A DNA stretch of 64,000 nt from Ureaplasma miroungigenitalium (GTDB taxonomy: Bacteria; Bacillota_I; Bacilli_A; Mycoplasmatales; Mycoplasmoidaceae): positions 310,001-374,000 of the forward strand of contig NZ_JAOXHL010000001.1 in the NCBI RefSeq assembly GCF_025780085.1, given 5' to 3'. The notes under the pieces were generated by a model. That model was not told where the DNA came from. It saw only the letters and a program-made list of their open reading frames with translations, and did not search any database. Each line of letters begins with the position of its first letter. Positions within the stretch are counted from its first letter, which is position 1. The position numbers were made by a program, and so were the translations under genes. Positions 9,348 to 22,900 of the stretch are shown one piece after another.

Positions 9348-9818
9348 TTGCGTCGAATATATTTAGCGGGCGGTTGTTTTTGAGGGATGCAAGGATATTT
9401 TCAAAAACTGAATGGTGTAGTTTTCACAACTGTGGGATATGCCAATTCAAACATCCACAATCCTACATATCAACAAGTTAAAAAACAACTAACCAATGCT
9501 GTTGAAACATTAGAAATATATTATCAAGAAAGCCAAATTTCCTTACAAGAAATATTAGATCATTTTTTTGATGTTATTGATCCTACTGCTTTAAATTATC
9601 AAGCCGATGATTTTGGAACTCAATATCGTAATGGTGTTTATTATGAATTAAACGATGATTTAACTGTTATTGAATCAAAAATCAACAGTCTGTGTCCACA
9701 ATATGCAAAACCTATTGTCACTGAAGTTCAAAAAATTACTAATTATTTTTTAGCTGAGGAAGAACATCAGAATTATACTGACAAACACCCTGAGGTAATT
9801 TGTCATATCAAGTTTTAA
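9348..9818 (+). CDS. msrA: Peptide methionine sulfoxide reductase MsrA
   Basis: 156 residues from a TTG start. It reduces the S-form of methionine sulfoxide in proteins, using Cys10 in GGCFWG (the Trp is UGA). Further family motifs are VGYANSN, NPTYQQV, DVIDPTALNYQADDFGTQYRNGVYY and HQNYTDKHPE. No ATG gives a protein containing the catalytic motif, whereas TTG at 9348 lies 9 nt after GGGAGG (9333-9338) and 1 nt after the mgtE stop. This makes the non-ATG start convincing. A Cys near the end (VICHIKF) may be the resolving Cys. The gene ends at the terminator at 9834-9856. Confidence 0.95.
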
Positions 9819-9833
9819 TCTTTAGAAAACAAA

Positions 9834-9856
9834 AAAACCAGCATGTAGCTGGTTTT
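9834..9856. terminator. Bidirectional terminator between msrA and purB
   Basis: A perfect 9-bp stem (AAAACCAGC/GCTGGTTTT) with a 5-nt loop, A-rich on one side and T-rich on the other. It lies between the convergent msrA (+) and purB (-), so it can stop both transcripts. Confidence 0.9.
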
Positions 9857-9859
9857 TTA

Positions 9860-11287
9860 TTATAATTCAAAGTTTTTTGTGCTCGTTTCTTTGGTTGGTT
9901 TTTCTCCAATATAAGCTCGTACATGAGCAACATATTCTTCTGTTTGTTGAACACTAAAACCAATGTATAATTGAGGGTCTAATTCTCGTTCTAATTGTTC
10001 TTTATTTAATTTTAAACGTGGTTCTTCTAATAAGTGAGCGATCAAATTATTTGGCAGACCTTCGTTTTTAATTAAATGACTTTCTTGCATACTAATTTTG
10101 CGAATAATTTCGTGTACTTCTTGTCTATTTGCCCCATTTTTTGTGGCTTGCATCATGATCTTTTCAGTAATCATAAATGGTAATTCATCATTCACATGTT
10201 TTTTGATAATTTGGGGATAAACAACACATTTATCAACAATGTTTGTCAAAATGTTTAAAAGGGCTTCAGTAGCAAGGAAAGCCTGTGGATGACTCAAACG
10301 TTTATTAGCTGAATCATCAAGTGTTCGTTCAAATCATTGTGTAGCAGCTACTCATGGACCATTAGCTTCTAAAGAAATGACAAATTTAGCTAGTGAACTA
10401 ACGCGTTCACACCGCATAGGATTACGTTTATAGGCCATAGCTGATGAACCAATTTGGTTCTTAGCAAATGGTTCTTCAATTTCTTTTAAATGTTGCAGCA
10501 AACGAAAATCATTCGTGAATTTATGCGCTGATGTGGCAATATTAGTTAACAGTTGTAAAACCCGTGTATCTTGTAAACGATCATATGTTTGACCTGTCAC
10601 TAATAAACGCTTTTGAAAGCCAAAATCCTTGGTAACAAGTTCATCTAATTGAACAACTTTAGCATAGTCATTATCAAAAAGTGTTTGAAAACTTGCTTGT
10701 GTACCAGTGGTCCCTTTAATTCCACGAAAGGCTAAATTATCTAAAACATAATCTAATTCTTCTAGATTCATAAAGAATGATTGCATTCATAGACATGCAC
10801 GTTTACCCACAGTAGTTAATTGAGCTGGTTGAAAATGTGTAAAACCAAGAGTTGCTAAATCCTTGTTTGCTAGAGCGAAATCACATAAATCGTGTAATAA
10901 AACCACTAGACGCGTTCGGATTAATTCCAACGCTTGCTTGATTTGAATTAAATTGGTGTTATCTTGAACAAAGGCACTGGTAACTCCTAAATGAATGATC
11001 TTAGCAGCACTGGGTACTTGTTCACCGAAAGTATGAACATGAGCCATCACATCATGTTTAAACTTTTTTTCAAATTCATGAGCCAAAGCAAAATCAATAT
11101 CATCAATTTTAGCTTTCATAGCATCGATTTGGTCTTGCTTAATAAATTCCAATCCTAAATTGTGTTGGTTTTGAGCTAAACTAACCCATAGCGATCTTCA
11201 TGTTCTAAACTTAAATTCATCGCTAAATAAATAAGCCATTTGTTCGGTATTGTAACGATCTGTTAAGGGGTTTTTGTATGTTTTCAT
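9860..11287 (-). CDS. purB: Adenylosuccinate lyase
   Basis: 475 residues joined across UGA codons. It cleaves adenylosuccinate to AMP and fumarate (and SAICAR in de novo synthesis, whose other genes are not seen here). Family landmarks are [42 protein letters not shown] and the signature loop [20 protein letters not shown], which carries the catalytic Ser. The start overlaps nothing: purA stops 1 nt before it (TAAAATG). It is the last gene of hpt-purA-purB. Length and motifs look intact. Confidence 0.96.
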
Positions 11288-11288
11288 T

Positions 11289-13110
<1,822 letters not shown>

Positions 13111-13142
13111 CTAACTCTCTCATCCTTTATATTAAAAATTAT

Positions 13143-13148
13143 ATTATA
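13143..13148 (-). promoter_or_regulatory. hpt-purA-purB promoter -10
   Basis: TATAAT on the minus strand, 33 nt from the hpt ATG, in the 109-nt gap shared with the divergent ferritin-like gene. The two -10 elements are about 27 bp apart, so polymerase binding at one may affect the other. Confidence 0.6.
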
Positions 13149-13174
13149 GATATCCAAAATAGTTATGCATTTGT

Positions 13175-13180
13175 TAAAAT
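13175..13180 (+). promoter_or_regulatory. Ferritin-like gene promoter, extended -10
   Basis: TGTTAAAAT is an extended -10 about 40 nt before the ATG. A strong AAAAAAAGGAG ribosome site precedes the gene. No clear -35 is seen. Confidence 0.5.
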
Positions 13181-13219
13181 ATATATGTTTTATTTATCAT
13201 AAAAAAAGGAGTTGAAATT

Positions 13220-13717
13220 ATGATTAAAACAAAAGAAGTTGTTAGTGTTTTAAATAAACATTATAACGTTAATTTTAAATTGGGTTTAGAATACGCTCAA
13301 TTAGCTTATTTAGTAGAAACTAAATTCAAAATGCCACACGCTGGTAAATTCTTAATGAACTTAAGCGTTGACAAAACTGGTATTCATAAAGACAAAATGT
13401 TAGCTTATTTTGTAAATGCGGATGTCCCATTAACAAGCGATATTGCTTTCGAAGCTAACGATTCACAATTTAAAACTGTTTTAGATGTTTTCCAAGCAGT
13501 TTTAAAAAATGAACAAGCTGTACGTGTCGAATTACAAGAAGCTGCTGCTGCAACTTTAAAAGCTAATGATTATGAATCTTTCGAATTCTTACAATGATTC
13601 ATTAAAGATGGTGTTAAAGATTCAAGTGAAGTAGCTACTGTTATCGATATTATCGAAAGCTGTGGCGCAAACAATTCTTTAGCTGACCACTTAATTAGCG
13701 AAGTTGAAGAAGAATAA
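13220..13717 (+). CDS. Ferritin-like protein with altered ferroxidase site
   Basis: 165 residues with one UGA Trp (EFLQWFIKDG). Length, all-helical composition and several positions match bacterial ferritin: LEYAQLAYLVE in helix A, GKFLMNLSVDKTGIHKDKM in helix B, NEQAVRVELQ in helix C and the YESFEFLQW start of helix D. In a by-eye alignment to E. coli FtnA, the iron ligands of helices A, B and D are mostly replaced by Lys, Ile, Gly or Asp, so normal ferroxidase activity is doubtful. It could be a storage shell, a DNA-binding Dps-like protein or a heteromer partner. It is monocistronic, with its own promoter and terminator, and its preferred-codon use suggests high expression. Confidence 0.75.
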
Positions 13718-13735
13718 AATCAACTAATCGATTTT

Positions 13736-13762
13736 AAAAAGAAGGTTTAAGACCTTCTTTTT
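13736..13762 (+). terminator. Terminator of the ferritin-like gene
   Basis: Stem AAAAAGAAGGT/ACCTTCTTTTT with a short TAAG-type loop, followed by a T-run, 18 nt after the stop codon. Confidence 0.9.
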
Positions 13763-13826
13763 TATTTGTTAAAAAACAAATAAGAGCGCAATAACAATTA
13801 TTTTCTAAACAAACTTTTCTTACTTG

Positions 13827-13832
13827 TATAAT
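13827..13832 (+). promoter_or_regulatory. Promoter -10 of the glycolytic operon (tpiA-gpmI-...-pyk)
   Basis: TATAAT preceded by TTG, 22 nt before the tpiA ATG, with an AAAGGAG ribosome site between. The leader is very short, leaving no room for a riboswitch. Confidence 0.6.
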
Positions 13833-13854
13833 TAAAATAAACAAAGGAGATAAT

Positions 13855-14601
13855 ATGAAATACTTGGTTGCTAATTTTAAAATGAACACAAATAAGGCTT
13901 TACTTAAAGATTATTTACAAAGAATCGACTATTCAGAAGAAACCCAATCCCAAGTGAGTTTAATTTTAGGGGTTAGTGATTTTTATCTAGCCTTATACCA
14001 AAAAGAGTTTGAGCAAAAACACATTCCGATATTTGCCCAAAATATCTCAGAGCATGAAAAAGGTGCCTTTACGGGGCAAAATAGTATTGGTCAATTAAAG
14101 GAACTAAATATTCCGGGCGTAATTATTGGTCATAGTGAACAGCGTTGTTTTATGGATCAACAAAGCGTTGATCAACGTGTTAAGTTAGCTTTAAAAGCTG
14201 GTTTGAAAGTGATTTTATGCGTTGGTGAAGACATGCATGTTTACAATCAAAACAACAGCCTAGCATTTGTCATTAACCAAATTAAAGAAACGGTTAATTT
14301 TGCTAATTACAAAAATTTAATGATTGCTTATGAACCCATTTTTGCAATTGGTGGTTCACAAAGTGCAACTAGTCAACATATTGACTATATGCTAAAGGGT
14401 ATTAAAGGATATTTCTATAATTGCACAAACTTTAACATTCCTGTTTTTTATGGTGGCAGTGTCAATTCTAATAATGCACAAGAAATTTTAAAGAATAAAG
14501 TTGTTGATGGTTTATTAATCGGTAGTTCTTGTCTGGATGTTCAACAAACAAACACGATTATTAATTATTTAAAAGATAAAAATGATGACTCCGAAGCGTA
14601 A
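13855..14601 (+). CDS. tpiA: Triosephosphate isomerase
   Basis: 248 residues, the normal size. It interconverts DHAP and glyceraldehyde-3-phosphate. The catalytic residues are present: Lys9 in ANFKMN, His93 in IIGHSEQR and Glu160 in IAYEPIFAIG. The phosphate-binding YGGSVNSNNA and DGLLIGSSCLD are at the C-terminus. The end overlaps the start of gpmI by about 20 nt, showing translational coupling in the glycolytic operon. SD is AAAGGAGA. Confidence 0.97.
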   Translation: MKYLVANFKMNTNKALLKDYLQRIDYSEETQSQVSLILGVSDFYLALYQKEFEQKHIPIFAQNISEHEKGAFTGQNSIGQLKELNIPGVIIGHSEQRCFMDQQSVDQRVKLALKAGLKVILCVGEDMHVYNQNNSLAFVINQIKETVNFANYKNLMIAYEPIFAIGGSQSATSQHIDYMLKGIKGYFYNCTNFNIPVFYGGSVNSNNAQEILKNKVVDGLLIGSSCLDVQQTNTIINYLKDKNDDSEA

Positions 14602-16069
14602 AAAAATTGCCTTAGTTATTTTAGATGGTTATGGAATCGCTAAGGATTCATCTACAAACGCAATCACCCAAGCTCAACCAAAATTTCTTAATTCTCTAGC
14701 TGCTAAATATCCTTCATTAAAACTACATGCATCAGGAGAAAAAGTCGGTTTAAAACCCGACCAATTCGGTAATTCAGAACACGGCCATATGTCCATAGGT
14801 GCAGGTCGCATAATATATACTGATAATATGTATGTTAATCAGAAAATTAAACAACCAAATTTTCAACATGATTTACTTGATAACATCAAAGGTGAGCGAG
14901 TCCATTTAGTAGGAATTTACTCCCGCGGACAAGTGCATGGTAATCATGAACACATTTTGTTTTTAATTCGCTATCTTGTCCAACAAAACAAGCACGTTCT
15001 TTTGCACTTAATTATTGACGGTCGAGATACTAAACCCATGGTCTTTAAAAATCATTACGAAGAATTAAATGAACTAATAAAAGATCAAAAAATTAGTATC
15101 AAATCTATTAGCGGACGTTATTTTGCAATGGATCGTGATCAACGTTGAGAACGTGTGCAAAAAGCATATAACGCAATGTTTATACAACACAAGCAAACTG
15201 ATTTAAAAAAGTTCATCAATGACCAACAAGCACAAAATATTAGCGATGAGTTCGTAGAACCTATTAGTTTAGGCGATGAGGTTTTGCAACCAAACGAAAC
15301 GGTTATTATTACTAATTATCGTGCTGATCGGATTCTACAATTAATTCATTTATTAAAACCACAAAGTCAATTTACTTATGTTAATCCTCAGCACATACAG
15401 CCTATAAATATTTTTAGTCTCACACACTTGAAACAAACTGATTTACCCTTTCTTTTTTCACAACCTGTTTTAAAAAATATTCTTGACGACGTTTTGCAAG
15501 CTTCCCAAATTAAACAAGCACGCATAGCTGAAACTGAAAAATATGCTCATGTAACTTATTTTTTTGATGCGCAAACTAAGCGCCAACATCCATTTAAGAA
15601 GTTTTTTCACATCCCCTCACCACGTGTTCAAAATTATGAACAAACCCCCGGCATGAGTGCATCCTTATTAACAAAAACTGTTAAAGAACAATATGATAAT
15701 TTCGATTTTTTTGTTATTAATTATGCCAATGCTGACTTATTAGGTCACACCGGTGATCTAAAAGCCACTATTAAAAGTATTCAACTTTTAGATGAAACAT
15801 TAGCAGATTTATACGACTTTTTTGTCAGCAAAAAACAACAAACTATGATTATAACAGCTGACCACGGGAATGCAGAAGTCATGTATGAGGATAATTCGAT
15901 TTGCAAGAGTCATACAACTAATCCTGTACCTTTTATCATCACAGATCCTAGCCTTAAACTAAGAAGTGGAGATTTTAGCATTGCTCATATTGCTGCCACT
16001 ATTCTCGATTATTGAAATTTAAAAGTTCCACAAGAAATGCTGTCTTCAATGATCGATAAAGATAAATAA
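14582..16069 (+). CDS. gpmI: 2,3-bisphosphoglycerate-independent phosphoglycerate mutase
   Basis: 495 residues over two UGA codons. It converts 3-phosphoglycerate to 2-phosphoglycerate using two Mn ions. ILDGYG supplies metal-ligand Asp15, and Ser65 in NSEHGHMSIGAGR is the phosphoserine nucleophile. The family usually reads NSEVGHMNIGAGR, so His replaces Val next to the nucleophile. GRYFAMDRDQRWERV, TNYRADRI, VNYANADLLGHTG and ITADHGNAEVMYEDN follow. It starts inside tpiA; two tandem ATGs (14582 and 14585) are possible, and neither has a good ribosome site, which suggests coupling. Confidence 0.95.
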
Positions 16070-16076
16070 TCACCCT

Positions 16077-16090
16077 GTACATTTATGTAC
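16077..16090. repeat. 14-bp inverted repeat after gpmI
   Basis: GTACAT-TT-ATGTAC forms a perfect inverted repeat 8 nt after the gpmI stop. No T-run follows, so it is not an obvious terminator. It could be an operator or an mRNA processing hairpin for the internal membrane-protein gene. Confidence 0.4.
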
Positions 16091-16159
16091 AAAAATTGTT
16101 CTAATTGAAAATTTCACAAAAAAATGATAAAATAAAGAATTAGAAACACCGGTGAACTT

Positions 16160-17041
16160 ATGAACAAATGAATTAAACATTATCAAGCTTCAATTTTTCT
16201 CTTTATTGCGCTATCATTACTAACTTTTTGTTATTTCTTTGTAGCAAGTATTTCAAGACCAAATGAGCTTGATTTTTTGTCATATCAAAGCCAAGTAACC
16301 CATCATGCAACTTTTATGTATGATTATCAGGTTCCAACAAGTAATTTCGATTTTCTAAAAAATAACCACTTTGAATATAACATTAGTTTAAGTGGTAATG
16401 GGATTGCTATGATTATTGTTTTATTAATTTTTCATACATCCTTCTTCTATTTTTTAGGACTAAGCATTAAATTAAAATTAGTGCGTCAAACACTCGTCTT
16501 TATCGTTTTAGTAAGTCTTTTTTACTTTTTAATTATTTATTTATTCATAGTTAGTTCTGTTCAAACAAAAATTGGTGTTTTACTGAATCAAATCTATTAT
16601 GATTATCAACGAATTATTGTTAATCATCTAAATCTAACAGCTGGTCAAAAGGTAGAATTATTTAGCGGTCTAATAGAGCACTATAATTTAGCAACCATTA
16701 ATGATTCTACAAGTATGTTAAAGCAAATTAATGATGCACAAGTTATGCGTCCCATCTTCTTTTATAATGGTTCATATAGCTTTGCTAACAATTATTACGC
16801 CACTGGATTAATTTATTTCACTTATACTATCAGTGCAATTTTCTTCGTTGTTATGGTTATTTTTTATTTAATTCAAACCATCCAATTTATTAATCTCCTA
16901 CCCATTAAAGAGAAACCTGCTAAACAACGGAAATATAATCCTAATAAATTAAATATTGATCGCTCTAAGAAAAACAAAAAACAAATGATTGCTGTTCCTG
17001 ATACAGATCTAGAACGCATCTTCCAAGAATTAGATTTATAA
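16160..17041 (+). CDS. Unknown four-TM membrane protein in the glycolytic operon
   Basis: 293 residues, with UGA as codon 4 (MNKWIKHY). Four hydrophobic helices are visible: about residues 8-30, 90-112, 118-142 and 215-243. A polar segment (45-80) follows TM1 and another (145-210) precedes TM4; both are probably outside. The C-terminal 45 residues are a very basic cytoplasmic tail (KEKPAKQRKYNPNK, RSKKNKKQ) ending in an acidic amphipathic stretch (DLERIFQELDL). I recognise no family. It sits between gpmI (90-nt gap) and eno (10-nt gap) on the same strand, so it is translated with glycolytic enzymes. A role in anchoring them is only speculation. Confidence 0.7.
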
Positions 17042-17051
17042 GAAGGCCGAA

Positions 17052-18386
<1,335 letters not shown>

Positions 18387-18402
18387 AGAAAAGGAGATTA
18401 TT

Positions 18403-19833
18403 ATGTTTTTAAAAACTAGAATTATTGCTACAATAGGACCTGCGATTGTTGGATCAATCAACAATCCACATCGGTTCCACGACCAACAATTTGCCGAAGA
18501 GCGCCGCGTTGCTGAGCAAAAAATCACAGATTTAATTTTGCGTGGAGTGAATATTTTTCGCTTAAATTTATCGCATAACACAATCGATAATCACTTGTTC
18601 ATCACTAATTGAATTCGTGAAATTGCAGAACGTTTAAAAATAAGTGTGCAATTCATTTTTGATACAAAGGGACCAGAAATCCGTGTTGGTCAAATGAGCA
18701 ATAATGCCATGGTTAAAGCTAATGATATTTTAACTATTTATACAAAAAAACAAATTGTCGGAGATGACAAAGGTTTTTCTGTATCAGACGTAACAAATAC
18801 CTATAGTATGGCTGATGATGTTAAAGTCGGCTCTCAAATCTTAGTTGATGATGGAAAACTAGTTTTTGAGGCTGTGGAAGTTGATCAAGAAGCCGGTATT
18901 ATTAAAGCTAAATCATATAATGGTTTTGAATTAAAAACGAACAAACGGATTAACTTACCAAATACTAAATATTCAATTCCTTTTCTTTCTGATAAAGATA
19001 AAAACGATATTAAAAAAGCTATTGAGAATAAAATTGATTTTTTAGCCCTTTCTTTCATTGCTAACTCAACCCAATTACAACAAGTTTATGACTATATTAA
19101 TTCCCTAAAAATTAATACATCTATCCGTTTAATCGCTAAAATCGAAAACCAAGAGGCGATTGATAACATCAACAGTCTAATTGCAGAGTTTGATGCTATT
19201 ATGATTGCTCGTGGTGATTTAGGGTTAGAAATTAACTATGCGCGCATTCCTTTTTATCAAGAAAAAATCATTCGTTTATGCCGTTTAGCTAAGAAACCAG
19301 TAATCGTTGCTACTCAGATGCTTGATTCATTAGAAAAAAATATTTTGCCAACTAGAGCAGAAGTCAACGACGTTTATCATGCTGTTAAAGCTCGTGCTAA
19401 TGCAGTTATGTTATCAGGCGAAACTGCAGCGGGAATTGATCCGGTCAATGCGGTTAATGTATTAAACAAAATTATTTTTGAAACCGAAAAAACTTTCTTT
19501 AATTCAAAAATTATTCAAAAAGATATTTGTCACTTAGAAATTGAACGCAAACTAAAAAAAGATGTTTTAGAATTTAGTTTACAAAAATCTAAAAAACCTA
19601 AATATCTGCTTGTAAATACTGTTCAAACAGAAGCACGCACTATTCAAGATATTGCACAACACGAATTTGGTTTTACAACGATTTTCAATATTACAGAACA
19701 TGTTAGAAATAACCTAATTCTGCGTGATGTTAACTTAATTTTTAATGAAAATCCGATTAAAACTAAGAAAGAGTTAGCAGAAATCTTGCAAGAAAACGAA
19801 GACGCGTTCGAATTGCTTATCATAAATATTTAA
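18403..19833 (+). CDS. pyk: Pyruvate kinase
   Basis: 476 residues with one UGA Trp. It transfers phosphate from PEP to ADP, the main ATP-yielding step of glycolysis. TRIIATIGPA opens the barrel, followed by NIFRLNLSHNT, FIFDTKGPEIRVG, RINLPNTK, IARGDLGLE and the signature VATQMLDSL, then MLSGETAAG. Compared with the usual KTKIVATIGPAS.., about 20 extra residues (SINNPHRFHDQQFAEERR) lie in the first loop. It is the last gene of the operon; no terminator is visible before the rpoB promoter. SD is AAGGAGA. Confidence 0.97.
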
Positions 19834-19862
19834 TAATTTATCATATTATATTATATTTATAG

Positions 19863-19868
19863 TATAAT
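19863..19868 (+). promoter_or_regulatory. rpoB-rpoC promoter -10
   Basis: TATAAT preceded by TAG in the 104-nt pyk-rpoB gap, leaving a leader of about 60 nt before rpoB. Other AT-rich -10-like strings overlap upstream, so the exact start is uncertain. The absence of a terminator after pyk allows readthrough. Confidence 0.5.
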
Positions 19869-19937
19869 TTAAAAGTATATTGTCTATTTAACATTTTTGT
19901 TATCTAGGCTTTTTCATTTTACACAAGAGGTTAGAAT

Positions 19938-22900
19938 ATGAATCAAAATTATCGTGAAAAACAAATCACTAGAAAAACAGTCCGTCGAGACTATTCAAAA
20001 ACGAAATTAGACTTCGAAGGACCGAATTTACTACAGGTCCAAGTAAACTCTTTCGCACGTTTTATGGAAAAAGATTTACGAGAGGTCGTAGCTAATATCT
20101 TTCCCCTTAATTCGCCACAAGGTCGTTATACATTAAAATTTGTTGATTTAAAAGTTAAAGAACCAATTAAATCAGAACGCGCTTGTCGTAACGAAGGTAA
20201 AACATATGAAACACCAGTTTATATTGATTTACAGTTAGTTGACAACGTAACCGGAGAAGTTAAAAAAGTTCAAAAATCAAAAAAACGTGATGAAGAAGGT
20301 ATGTACCTTGGTGCTATTCCTAAAATGACTGAACAAGGAACATTCATCATTAATGGTATTGAAAAATTTGTTATTTCTCAAATCGTTCGTTCACCTGGTA
20401 TCTATGTATTAAGCAAATCTGCTATTAAATTAAACGGTTCTCGTAAGCGTTTATTTGAAGGCCGTATTTGTGAAATTTTTCCATCTAAAGGTACTTTAAT
20501 GCTTGGTTTCTTACCAAAAGATAAAGAATTTGTGCAAATTGTTGCTCGTGATTCATCAGGAGACAACGCTATTGCTTTCTCAATCACAACAATTTTAAAA
20601 GCGTTTGGTTTAACTACTAAAGAAATTTTAAATATCTATGGTAATGAAAAAGAAATTATCGAATCATTAGCTCAAGAAAAATATAATGATAAAGAAATCT
20701 TTGAAAGTAGTATCGCTGATGAAACTATTAGTAAGATGATGGGTGAAATCAACGAATATTTAGATAAAAACGATCACAAATCAACTGAAGAATTACGTTC
20801 TGAATTAATCACCCTAAATACGGCTTTAATTGGAAAATTAAAGGTTTTAGTTTTCGATTACCTTGTAGCTTCTAATAAACTTGATGATCTATTACACGAT
20901 AATAACAACGAAGAGTCAGCTGAATTTAAAAAAGCAAATAAAAAACTATACGAAGAAATTGCTTCGTTAGTTGAAGAAATTATTTCTGAAAAGGCTGCTA
21001 AAGACATTGTTGAGTCACTTGCTATTAATATTAAAAATACTGAATATTTAAAAACTCTTGTTGATAATCGTCAAATTTCATATCAATTAGCATTACAACA
21101 TCATTTCTTCAATAAACGTTTATATGACATCTCATCTGCTGGACGTTATAAATTCGAAAAGAAATTACTATTAACTGAACGTTTATTCATGCGTGTTGTG
21201 GCTGAAGACATCTTAACAAAAGACAACACTGTTTTAGTGCCAAAAAACACATTAATTACTAAAGAACATATTGAATTAATTAAAGAAGCTTCAAAAACAA
21301 ATAACTTGAAGTGATCAAAGAAAATTAATTTATTACCAAGCGCAATCGATTCTTCATTAAAACAATATTTCGATTATGAAGCAGTCGACGTTTATAAAGA
21401 TAATGATAAACGTGCAGAAACGACAAGAATTATTGGTGTTGGTACAAATAATGACTTAGAAACTCTAACAATTTCTGATTTAGTGGCTGTTGGTAGTTAC
21501 ATTTATAACCTAAATTATGATATTGGTGATTTCGATGAAGTAGACCATTTAGGTAACAAACGATTAAAATTAATCCACGAATTGTTACGTGCTCGTGTAG
21601 CAACAAGTATGAGTCGTATTGAAAAATTCATCAACGAAAAATTAGCTATTTCAGATGGTTCAAACACTAATATTGCTAACTATACTGACAACGCAAACCT
21701 AGATGAAGATGAAAAAAATGAACTAGAAGAAGAAAAGAAACGCGCAGTTACTGTTAAGTCAATTGTTAACACTAAACAATTCCAAACATTAATTAAAGAT
21801 TTCTTCAATTCTCACCAATTAATTCAATTTATCGATCAACAAAACCCTTTAGCTGAATTAACAAATAAACGTCGTATTTCTGCTATGGGACCTGGTGGTA
21901 TTAGCCGGGAAGACCCGAACTTAGATATTCGTGACGTTCACCACTCACATTATTCACGTATCTGTCCGATTGAAACTCCAGAAGGTATGAACATTGGTTT
22001 AATTATGTCATTAGCTTCGCTTGCCAAAGTGGACGAAAATGGTTTCATCGTTGCTCCATACTTTAAAGTTAATAACGGTGTTGTAACACAAGAACACGTT
22101 TATTTAACAGCTCACGAAGATGATAACTTTATTATTTCTGAATCAGCTGTAAACTTGGATGAAAACTTCCGTATTACAAACGAACAAGTAGTTTGTCGTT
22201 ACCGTGGTTCAACTGGTTTATTCAAACCTGAACAAGTTGATTACATCGATATCGTACCTCGACAAGTTGTTTCTATTGCTGCTTCTGCAATTCCGTTTAT
22301 TGAAAACGATGACGGGGCTCGTGCATTAATGGGTTCAAACATGCAACGTCAATCAGTTCCTTTAATTAAACCTTATGCACCAATTGTTGGGACAGGAACA
22401 GAATACAAAATTGCACACGATTCAGGAATGGCTGTTGTGTCTAAAACTAGTGGAACAATTAGTTATGTTGATGCTCAAAAAATTGTCGTTACTGATGAAA
22501 ACGAAACTGATCACACATATGAATTAATTAAATATCGTAAGTCAAACCAAGATACATGTAATAATCAAACGCCAATTGTTTCTTTAAACCAAAAAGTAAG
22601 TGCAAACGAAACAATTGCTGATGGTCCAGCTATGCAAAATGGTGAATTAGCTTTAGGACGTAACGTTTTAGTTGGTTATACAACTTGATCTGGTTATAAC
22701 TTCGAAGATGCTATCATCATTTCAGAACGTCTTGTTTCTATGGACGTCTTCACTTCAATTCATATTGATGAATTAACATTGCAATGTGTTAAAACAAAAA
22801 ATGGGGATGAAGAAATTACTCGTGATATGCCAAACGTTTCTGATCATGCTAAACGTTTCTTAGACAAAGACGGAATTGTTTTTGTTGGAGCAGAAGTGCA

